Shown here: piece by piece, positions 1 through 5,184 of the stretch
Position numbering within the stretch: position 1 is the first letter of the stretch
Layout of the letters: each line of letters begins with the position of its first letter
Assembly (NCBI GenBank): GCA_030600525.1
Contig: JAUVLX010000265.1
Location: 1 to 5,184 of the forward strand
Direction of reading: 5' to 3'
Length of the DNA: 5,184 nucleotides
Source: Desulfobulbus sp.
GTDB taxonomy: Bacteria > Desulfobacterota > Desulfobulbia > Desulfobulbales > Desulfobulbaceae
Program-made: the position numbers and the translations under genes
Notes under the pieces: generated by a model
The model's input: the letters and a program-made list of their open reading frames with translations, nothing else
What the model was told of the DNA's origin: nothing
Databases searched by the model: none

Positions 1-2955
1 ATTCATTCGCCAAATTTCGTGCCATTTTGTTGTCTGCGGAGCCAGGAGGGTAATTTGTGTTTGTTTATTAAACACTGAATTCCACCTTTTTTGCATCTCA
101 AGAGGAGCAAAGTTGACGGCAATTTTATTTTCTTCCACCGTATATGCTGCGTCGGTCACAGATTCGCCTGCCAGTAACGGTATAGAGAGAAAGACAGCGG
201 TTCCCTGCGGTGAGACCCTGGTAACAATGGTTTCAACTCGCCACTGAAGCCCAAGGTGCAGAATTCGTTCGACCTGCATGAGTGGCGGCAGGGTGGACGT
301 CCCAAAGTCGGCTTGCAGTGTCTGTGTTTCTTGTTTGACAAACTGGAGTCGGTTCTCGGGCACATGATTTTCATCGAGCCCTGCCACTGACCACTCTCCG
401 TGTCCGTTAAAGGTGACAGCATGCGGGGCAAGAGGGAGCAATAATTGTATATCTGATCTGTTTACTGTTCCGGAAAGGTGTATTTGCTGTTGTCCTGCAG
501 GAAGAGGCAGCCATACGTTTTGCTTATCGGCAAAGGCCGGAACTGATTGCTGATCAATCGTGATGGTTTGCCAGAAAATGCCTTTTCCCTGGGGCAGCAT
601 TACAGCCGATTCTGAACTGCAATTTGCCTGTATCTCTACTGTGATTTCATTATCATGGAGATTGATGTCCATGGTGTTCAAATCAGCGCAATCTGGGAAA
701 CATGGAGCAGGTTGCAGTATTCTTGTGCGGAGCGTATTCAGCAGTTCCTGGCTGGGATATTCTGCACAGTATCCCGGCTGCACTGAGATTGCGATAAGCG
801 TTAAAGATAAGGCAATGGCCGTTGAACTAGCCTTTGCTACAATCTTTTTCCATGGCATAGTCGTGTCTTTTTTGAGGTCTACCATACAAAAAGCGAGCAG
901 ATAAATTGCTGCAACTTTTACTAGAGTGAGTAGGAGATTAACAAAAGGAGAGGAGAGCAGCAGGTGCAGTTCCAGTTCTTCTTCCACTGGGCCGTTCCAG
1001 GACAGCCGAATGACCCGCCATCTATGGGTGGGCATTCCAGGTCCAGCCTGCACCTTGGATTGGACATCGTGTTGCTGTTCCAGTTGTTGACTGGACCGGT
1101 AATGAAGTTTAGCTGGAGAAAGAGCAATGCCGGACTTTTCCCTGGTCGCGTATTTTTTTGCTTCCTGAGGAAGAGACGTTTGTTCGTTATCGGTGACAGC
1201 ATTGAATGCCATGGTTTCGACTGGACGGGAAGAGGAATGAGACACTTTTTCCAGCTGGGGAAAAAATCCTACTTGAAGCTGCTCAACACTGTAGGGGAGT
1301 ATCATGATGACCAAGCCAACCAGGAGCGCCAGCTTGATGTGTGTTACTGGTTTGATCAATTTTGAATTTGGCATTGTCCGACTTATGGCAATACAGGCAA
1401 GTAAGGCCAGCCAGATAAATATCGGTGCGTCTCGGTCATGATAGGAGAGTACTAACGCGATGAGAGCGATTGTTCCTTTCACTCCCCCCAGTAGTTTGAA
1501 CGAAGTGATGACGATGATGAGTACGATAAAGCAATCAAGCAGGGTCCAGTTCGAGAGCCATGTTTTTGCAGAATCGACACCGGATGCATACAATAATTTC
1601 CAACCAGGAGGGAGGACTATTTCAGCAGAAAGTTTATGTATGCTTTGGCCCCAGCCACCAGCAGGAAACTTTTTTGTTTTTTCTATTCTGCTTATAGCCA
1701 TGCCGTTGATCTTACCCTGCCTTACCTCGACTCCTTCTGGACCGTCTTTTGTAATCCTGGTGATGAGTTGATCCTTGCCGTTGATTACCATCCGGCCAAG
1801 CCTTGCCGGAGCCTGCATTGCAAGCCTTGGTTGCTGAGTAACCGACCCGGAGAAGGTGTCTTTGATGGTCATCCCTTGGCCATCGCTGTCCAGCCAGAGG
1901 CTACGATGGAGATCGAGACGATTGGGAGCTGGCTCGGGATCTCCTCGTTTTAAAGTTTCAAAACTCAGGGACTGCCCTTTTTTTACCAGATAGGATGGAA
2001 ATCTGTGCCAGGCTTGAGGAAGTGTTGTCTGGCTTGGATCAACAACCACAGCTTTGCTGTTAATTTTTACCATGCGGAGCTGATTTTGTGCTTCAAAGCT
2101 CCAATATTCTCTTTCTGGACCTATTGGGGCAGGAGAAAACAACAGGCTGTCTACCTGACCTTCAAGGCGCGATTTATATACGATGGTGTAATTGCCCGGT
2201 CGGGCCTGCATGTGAATCCGCTTGTCAGTACCTATCTTAACCGGCAGGGAGCATTGCAGGCTGATTGGTACCTGGTTTTTAGGAAGCTGCCAGTCGATCA
2301 GGATTTCACGGGGTTTTCCCGAAACCTGTACCTCGATCTGACTGGTGACCACCATGGGAATAGTGTCGTTGATGTGGCGGTAAACCTGAGTATGAACGGT
2401 GTCTTCGCCCTTTACCTTTTGTGCTGAGGACTTGCCGGAAAGCCATAGGGTGTTGCTGTTTATATCAGCAAGCCGTTTTTTGCCATTGAGTTTGAAATCG
2501 ACAATAGCGGTACCGGGAGGAATTCTGATTGATTCGGGAGGGCTTGCCCAGGTAAAACTTCCCTGGATAGTATACACTCCTGATTGTGGTACATGAAGTG
2601 CTGGTATGCCTTCCCTATTGACCACCAGTGCGGGCTCATTGTTGATAACCACCTTTTGCGGCCAATATTTTGTTTGGCCAGGAAGGACAATCCAGCCTGG
2701 CTTTTTCATCTGCCAGGTCTGCGAGAAATATCCGCCACTGTCCTGTACGTCCAACTGCAGGGGATGTGGCCATACACAGAATTTTTTTTCGCCATCAAAT
2801 GAGGATGTACATAACCTGTTGTCCTGATCATGCAATACCCATGGTACCCATGGCTCAAGCTGTTGCGGGATATCTGCTGCAACTGTAACCGATGAACAGA
2901 ATAGACAGGCGAGAACAGATACTATCCAGAATAATGATTGCTTATGATGGAGCAT
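1..2955 (-). CDS. Large exported multi-spanning membrane protein of unknown function (3' end outside window)
   Basis: One minus-strand frame stays open from the ATG at 2955-2953 to base 1, giving 985 residues with the C-terminus missing; I checked every codon and found no stop. The start is set by GGAGG five bases upstream. Residues 1-27 form a signal peptide (HHK, hydrophobic core, cleavage likely after VAA at 25-27). Residues 28-468 look like a beta-rich periplasmic region (C49 and C60 could pair). Membrane segments follow at about 471-488, 493-506, 510-526 and 540-556, then a polar stretch 557-668, segments at 670-691 and 707-725, and a second periplasmic region from 730 on with a C-F-P-D-C motif (752-756). 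Basic residues lie in the loops predicted to be cytoplasmic (487-493, 526-541, 694-704), which supports six helices with both large regions in the periplasm. It resembles, from memory, long uncharacterised proteins of Proteobacteria with phrases such as LPPGWKLL and NWTLLD; I know no function. No catalytic motif is visible. A role in the envelope is inference only. Confidence 0.9.
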   Translation of the reverse strand, partial: MLHHKQSLFWIVSVLACLFCSSVTVAADIPQQLEPWVPWVLHDQDNRLCTSSFDGEKKFCVWPHPLQLDVQDSGGYFSQTWQMKKPGWIVLPGQTKYWPQKVVINNEPALVVNREGIPALHVPQSGVYTIQGSFTWASPPESIRIPPGTAIVDFKLNGKKRLADINSNTLWLSGKSSAQKVKGEDTVHTQVYRHINDTIPMVVTSQIEVQVSGKPREILIDWQLPKNQVPISLQCSLPVKIGTDKRIHMQARPGNYTIVYKSRLEGQVDSLLFSPAPIGPEREYWSFEAQNQLRMVKINSKAVVVDPSQTTLPQAWHRFPSYLVKKGQSLSFETLKRGDPEPAPNRLDLHRSLWLDSDGQGMTIKDTFSGSVTQQPRLAMQAPARLGRMVINGKDQLITRITKDGPEGVEVRQGKINGMAISRIEKTKKFPAGGWGQSIHKLSAEIVLPPGWKLLYASGVDSAKTWLSNWTLLDCFIVLIIVITSFKLLGGVKGTIALIALVLSYHDRDAPIFIWLALLACIAISRTMPNSKLIKPVTHIKLALLVGLVIMILPYSVEQLQVGFFPQLEKVSHSSSRPVETMAFNAVTDNEQTSLPQEAKKYATREKSGIALSPAKLHYRSSQQLEQQHDVQSKVQAGPGMPTHRWRVIRLSWNGPVEEELELHLLLSSPFVNLLLTLVKVAAIYLLAFCMVDLKKDTTMPWKKIVAKASSTAIALSLTLIAISVQPGYCAEYPSQELLNTLRTRILQPAPCFPDCADLNTMDINLHDNEITVEIQANCSSESAVMLPQGKGIFWQTITIDQQSVPAFADKQNVWLPLPAGQQQIHLSGTVNRSDIQLLLPLAPHAVTFNGHGEWSVAGLDENHVPENRLQFVKQETQTLQADFGTSTLPPLMQVERILHLGLQWRVETIVTRVSPQGTAVFLSIPLLAGESVTDAAYTVEENKIAVNFAPLEMQKRWNSVFNKQTQITLLAPQTTKWHEIWRMN

Positions 2956-2960
2956 GGAAT

Positions 2961-2965
2961 CCTCC
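2961..2965 (-). promoter_or_regulatory. Shine-Dalgarno of the large membrane protein gene
   Basis: On the minus strand GCGGAGGATTCC directly precedes the ATG at 2955, so a full GGAGG sits five bases from the start codon. This fixes the start. It lies between the end of the inverted-repeat element (2972) and the ATG, so the element does not include it. Confidence 0.85.
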
Positions 2966-2971
2966 GCAAAA

Positions 2972-3161
2972 CACTTTAGGGTATCTTGAATTATTAGTAC
3001 TTTCGTTCGAGATCAGGTAAGCCTCGACTCCGAGGCATGCGATAAATTTTACCACAGGCATATATCTAATATCGGAGTCTACGCTACCTCCGAGGATAAA
3101 ATTTTGAGCATAACGCTGTGATCGGGCGAAATGGCAATTATTGAAGATACCCTTTACAGTG
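2972..3161. repeat. Inverted-repeat element 1 in the leader of the large membrane protein gene
   Basis: The outer arms are AGGGTATCTTGAATTATT (2978-2995) and AATTATTGAAGATACCCT (3136-3153), inverted repeats matching at 16 of 18 positions. CACT (2972-2975) and AGTG (3158-3161) extend them after a short asymmetric bulge. Nested inside are further complementary pairs: TTTCG (3001-3005) with CGAAA (3127-3131), GATCA (3011-3015) with TGATC (3119-3123), and AAATTTTA (3044-3051) with TAAAATTT (3097-3104). The centre holds a 6-bp hairpin GCCTCG/CGAGGC (3021-3036) and a 6-bp stem TCGGAG/CTCCGA on the minus strand (3073-3078 with 3088-3093). It carries no credible protein. It could be a MITE-like non-autonomous repeat or a structured 5' leader RNA. 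Its end sequence recurs in the second element at 4913-4999. No clear target duplication is visible. Confidence 0.75.
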
Positions 3162-3214
3162 AAGTAACTGATGGGGCGGCAGCGCAAGTTGTGATTCTAC
3201 CGTGTGTAATGAAA

Positions 3215-3223
3215 ATTATAGCA
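3215..3223 (-). promoter_or_regulatory. Candidate extended -10 promoter for the large membrane protein gene
   Basis: The minus strand reads TGCTATAAT, a perfect -10 hexamer with the TGn extension. At a 17-base spacing the -35 position reads CTACCA, which is poor, as is usual for extended -10 promoters. Transcription would begin near 3208 and give a leader of about 250 nt containing the whole inverted-repeat element 1. This is a prediction from motif and position only. Confidence 0.45.
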
Positions 3224-3327
3224 CAAAATGGCTAGATTGGTAGCTGAGAAATTGGGAAAATGCAGGGCAACCAGGTAGTGAAAAATCGCAAAACAGGCGG
3301 TTTGTGAGAAGATATGAACACATTAAC

Positions 3328-3377
3328 TCACTCTTCAGCAGTACAACCGGGGCCCCGGTTGTGCTGCTGAAGAGTGA
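3328..3377. terminator. Long loop-less palindrome just after the radical SAM gene, possible terminator without a T-tract
   Basis: The arms 3328-3352 and 3353-3377 are 25 bases each and complementary at 24 positions, meeting at GGGGCCCC. The single imperfection is T3342 opposite G3363, a G-U wobble in a plus-strand RNA but an A-C mismatch in the minus-strand RNA. The palindrome lies 4 nt beyond the stop codon at 3382-3384. In the minus-strand transcript the hairpin is followed by AGTTAATGTG, not a run of U, so a standard intrinsic terminator is not satisfied. It may act as a strong stem that ends or protects the mRNA, or be a palindromic repeat of another kind. The structure is certain; the termination role is inferred from position. 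Confidence 0.5.
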
Positions 3378-3381
3378 CAGA

Positions 3382-4899
3382 TTATAACAGATGTTTTTGT
3401 TGCCTTTTCCCCGGACTTGCTGATTTTTTTTGTTTGGTTTTCAATAATGGGACGGTGGTGTACTCCCTGATGACAGGGGGCAGCCTGCGTCCCTGTATCT
3501 TTTGGATATCTGCTGCAATGCTGTCAGCAACCGTCACAGGAGACATCTGTTTTTCGTCGACCAGATAATGAAAGAGAAGTTCAGCCATTCTGCGAAGTGA
3601 AATCTGCCAAGTTGTCAGGGTGTTTTGATAGAGCCAGGAGGAAAAGTCGGCAAAGCCACTATAGGTATCGGTGTCCTGCCAGAGGAGAGTAACGCTGCCA
3701 CTGAAATTGCCGCTGTTATAGAGAAGGTCCCAGAAGCGGGCAAATCGTTTAAACTGCTGCATAGCAGCAAAATCGATTAAATCGTTGGCGAGTATTTCAT
3801 AGGGCGGCAAAGGCGAATACACCATGTTGTGCACCCGGTCATGTCGATTGATGGTGGTTCCTGAGAGTTTTTTGAGTACTCCGAGCTGTATTTCTCCTGT
3901 GGTCAGAGTGGTGAGCGTGTTGAGATTGCTGCCAAAACTTTCCAGGGGTTCACCAGGAAGCCCGACGATAAGGTCGAGGTGGAGATGGGCGTTGGTCTGG
4001 TGTTCCAGAAAGTGCAGGTTTTCCTTTAATTTTTCCATATCCAATTTACGATGGATCGCTTTTGCCACCTGTCCGTTCAGGGTCTGAATACCGACTTCAA
4101 GCTGTAGTGCACCTGGTGGAAACTGCGATAATCGTTGTTTGATTGGGGCGGGAAAGTAATCAGGAACGACTTCAAAATGGACCAGATAAGGAGGACTTTT
4201 AGCGAGAAAGAAGTCCAGTATCCGGATGACGCGCTCTGTATTAAGGTTAAAGGTTCTGTCGATAAATTTGATATTCCTGGCCCCTCGTTGCCACAAGCTT
4301 TCCAGAGAGTTGAGAAAGCAGTCTATATCAAAATAGCGCACTTGCTTGTCAATGGAGGAGAGGCAGAACTCGCAGGTATAAGGACAGCCTCGGGATGCCT
4401 CCACATAAAGGGTTCGATGTTGTATGTCCTCATCACTGTAATAGTCGTAGGGCGGGTGAAGTGTGTTGATATCCGGAAGAATTGGCGCAATGATTCTTTC
4501 AGCTGTTCCAGGGTGGTCTGACAGTGTGCGGCAGAGGCGATAAAAACTTGTTTCGCCCTCTCCCTGAACAATATGGTCAGCACCATCCAGGTTGACTCTG
4601 TGAGGTAGGTGACTGGCCTCAGGACCGCCAAGCACAACGATGGTCGCTGGAGAGAGAATTTTGATAATTTGAGTGAGCTGTTCAACGTGGAGTGCATTCC
4701 ATATATACACCCCTATGCCGAGAATGTGGGGATGCAGGGCGAGGATTTTTTCAGCAACGTCCTGGAGCCGGTCTGCCGTGGTAAACTCGATAATCTTTGC
4801 CTCTGATTCCAGTTCCTGCAGGTTTGCAAGCAAGGAGCGCAGTCCAATGGAGGCATGGATATAACGTGCGTTTAAAGTGGTTAAAACTATATCAGGCAT
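3382..4899 (-). CDS. B12-binding-domain radical SAM protein, DUF4080 type
   Basis: A 505-residue protein. Residues 2-140 form a cobalamin-binding-like Rossmann domain with GGPEAS (91-96) and GEGE (113-116), both typical of B12-binding radical SAM proteins. The radical SAM core carries the cluster motif C172-PYT-C176-EF-C179 (CxxxCxxC), which binds the 4Fe-4S cluster that cleaves S-adenosylmethionine. KFIDRTFN (211-218), VGIQTLN (269-275) and DLIVGLPGE (309-317) are core-barrel signatures. Residues of about 365-480 correspond to the C-terminal DUF4080 region, followed by a basic tail (487-503). The DxHxxG motif that supplies a cobalt-ligating histidine is not visible, so cobalamin binding is uncertain. 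The protein is expected in the cytosol; its substrate is unknown for this subfamily. I chose the ATG at 4899 because family members start with a strand like MPDIVLTTLNARYIH. The frame stays open upstream to a TTG at 4959, but that stretch lies inside a repeat element. No good Shine-Dalgarno precedes either start. Confidence 0.92.
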   Translation of the reverse strand: MPDIVLTTLNARYIHASIGLRSLLANLQELESEAKIIEFTTADRLQDVAEKILALHPHILGIGVYIWNALHVEQLTQIIKILSPATIVVLGGPEASHLPHRVNLDGADHIVQGEGETSFYRLCRTLSDHPGTAERIIAPILPDINTLHPPYDYYSDEDIQHRTLYVEASRGCPYTCEFCLSSIDKQVRYFDIDCFLNSLESLWQRGARNIKFIDRTFNLNTERVIRILDFFLAKSPPYLVHFEVVPDYFPAPIKQRLSQFPPGALQLEVGIQTLNGQVAKAIHRKLDMEKLKENLHFLEHQTNAHLHLDLIVGLPGEPLESFGSNLNTLTTLTTGEIQLGVLKKLSGTTINRHDRVHNMVYSPLPPYEILANDLIDFAAMQQFKRFARFWDLLYNSGNFSGSVTLLWQDTDTYSGFADFSSWLYQNTLTTWQISLRRMAELLFHYLVDEKQMSPVTVADSIAADIQKIQGRRLPPVIREYTTVPLLKTKQKKSASPGKRQQKHLL

Positions 4900-4912
4900 C
4901 TGGGGATTTTGA

Positions 4913-4999
4913 CTTAAGGTTGAGGTAATCTTGCACAATTGTTTTTTCGTATGCCTCAACCTTGAACGAAAAATCTAATTATTCAAGATAACCTTAGGG
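4913..4999. repeat. Inverted-repeat element 2, upstream of the radical SAM gene
   Basis: The left arm (4913-4950) and right arm (4966-4999) are imperfect inverted repeats. Reading both inward from the ends, they share TAAGGTT, then ATCTTG, then AATT, then TTTTTCGT, separated by small insertions. An alternative perfect 10-bp pairing exists between AAGGTTGAGG (4916-4925) and CCTCAACCTT (4954-4963), so two competing folds are possible. The outer part of the right arm (4964-4998) matches the minus strand of element 1 (3008-2974) at 28 of 35 ungapped positions, including ATTCAAGATA. The element fills nearly all of the space between the aconitase terminator and the radical SAM ATG, ending 13 bases from it. 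Any promoter for the radical SAM gene would have to lie in or beside it; I see no convincing one. Confidence 0.7.
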
Positions 5000-5053
5000 A
5001 AAAAAAAGCAGGCAACGAATTGATGAGACTCATTGATGTCACAACCATTGCCT
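5000..5053 (-). terminator. Intrinsic terminator of the aconitase gene
   Basis: On the minus strand the stem opens with AGGCAA (5053-5048) and closes with TTGCCT (5015-5010), then GC and eight T (5007-5000), the classical stem plus T-tract. An inner stem around ATGAG/CTCAT (5023-5033) with G-T wobbles lengthens the fold. It begins 14 bases after the aconitase stop codon. On the plus strand the same stem is followed by TACCTTTTTG, so weak bidirectional activity is possible. Confidence 0.75.
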
Positions 5054-5067
5054 ACCTTTTTGTATTG

Positions 5068-5184
5068 TTACCTGGTGATCATCTGGCGCAGTACCTTATG
5101 CAGTATGCCGCCGTTGCGAAAATAATCGATCTCCATCTCGTTATCAAGACGAAGGGTGACCGGGATGGTTATTTGGGTGTTATC
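5068..5184 (-). CDS. acnA: Aconitate hydratase A, C-terminal end only (start outside window)
   Basis: The last 38 codons and a TAA stop (5070-5068) are visible; the frame is open to the window edge. The peptide contains the run EIDYFRNGGILHKVLRQM, which matches the highly conserved C-terminus of AcnA/IRP-type aconitases (typically EVDYYRNGGILxxVLRxL), at the end of the swivel domain. The enzyme isomerises citrate to isocitrate through cis-aconitate using a 4Fe-4S cluster, in the citric acid cycle in the cytosol. The cluster cysteines and active-site residues lie upstream and cannot be checked here. A terminator follows the stop codon closely, so the gene ends its own transcription unit and is probably not cotranscribed with the radical SAM gene. 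The bacterial AcnA family is favoured over AcnB because AcnB has a different C-terminus. Confidence 0.85.
   Translation of the reverse strand, partial: DNTQITIPVTLRLDNEMEIDYFRNGGILHKVLRQMITR

Larger units (their letters stand above)
2956..3381. other. Intergenic region between the radical SAM gene and the large membrane protein gene
   Basis: The 426 bases hold, in minus-strand order, the long palindrome after the radical SAM stop (3328-3377), the candidate promoter (3215-3223), inverted-repeat element 1 (2972-3161) and the Shine-Dalgarno (2961-2965). In 3224-3327 I see no gene, tRNA or recognisable operator. An 81-codon minus-strand frame from a TTG at 3187 crosses the repeat and overlaps the real ATG; I do not regard it as coding. 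Confidence 0.7.

Noticed and set aside
2838..2852. Short direct repeat CCATGG-TAC-CCATGG
   Set aside because: It simply encodes the P-W-V-P-W-V stretch of the large protein; no sign of a separate element.
2896..2907. Possible lipobox V-L-A-C (residues 14-17) in the large protein
   Set aside because: Leucine at -2 is unfavourable, the hydrophobic core continues past the cysteine, and a good signal peptidase I site VAA follows at 25-27.
1..2955. Several small plus-strand and minus-strand frames of 60-140 codons
   Set aside because: All lie over the continuous 985-codon minus-strand gene, lack ribosome binding sites and have protein sequences of no recognisable family; they are shadows.
1..2955. 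Possible frameshifted pseudogene, since no complete start-to-stop ORF appears here
   Set aside because: Codon-by-codon reading shows the frame is intact; its stop codon is simply outside the window.
2972..3161. Known riboswitch in the leader, such as a cobalamin riboswitch
   Set aside because: I find none of the conserved boxes I know for common riboswitch classes; the fold is explained by inverted-repeat arms.
2942..3187. 81-codon minus-strand frame over the leader region
   Set aside because: It starts at a TTG without a ribosome binding site, is built from inverted-repeat sequence and overlaps the well-supported ATG at 2955.
4323..4697. 124-codon minus-strand frame, and the 128-codon plus-strand frame at 4135-4521
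   Set aside because: Both overlap the core of the radical SAM protein, whose motifs are conserved; they are shadows.
1..5184. CRISPR array, tRNA or rRNA genes, transposase
   Set aside because: No regularly spaced direct repeats, no cloverleaf sequence or rRNA signature, and no transposase-like frame on either strand.

Overview
The window carries three protein-coding genes, all on the minus strand. Read in the direction of transcription (high to low coordinates) they are: the last 38 codons of an aconitase A gene (5184 to 5068, start outside the window); a complete cobalamin-binding-domain radical SAM protein of the DUF4080 type (4899 to 3382); and a very large exported, multi-spanning membrane protein of unknown function (2955 to 1), of which 985 codons are visible and whose 3' end lies outside the window. 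Everything from 1 to 2955 is one uninterrupted minus-strand reading frame. It has no stop inside the window, so it is easily mistaken for a gene desert with small plus-strand ORFs, all of which are its shadows.

The spaces between genes are unusually rich in inverted repeats. The aconitase gene ends in a classical intrinsic terminator (5000-5053). Between that terminator and the radical SAM start codon lies a compact imperfect palindrome (4913-4999). The radical SAM gene is followed, 4 nt after its stop codon, by a 25-bp-arm palindrome with almost no loop (3328-3377). The large gene has a leader of about 260 nt, with a candidate extended -10 promoter (3215-3223) and a roughly 180-bp nested inverted-repeat element (2972-3161) ending just upstream of a strong Shine-Dalgarno. 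The ends of the two inverted-repeat elements are related in sequence (28 of 35 positions between one arm of each). This suggests one family of small non-coding repeats placed twice, both times immediately upstream of a start codon.

Organism: a Gram-negative bacterium is indicated by the signal peptide followed by large periplasm-type domains and membrane segments that fit the positive-inside rule. Moderate GC content, DUF4080 radical SAM plus AcnA-type aconitase and the style of the large protein would fit Desulfobacterota (Desulfobulbaceae-like) or Gammaproteobacteria. This is an impression from memory, not a demonstrated assignment.

The genes do not obviously form one pathway. The terminator and the promoter-like site suggest three separate transcription units that happen to be co-oriented. 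The most interesting parts are the unexplained large membrane protein and the repeat pair sitting in 5' leaders.
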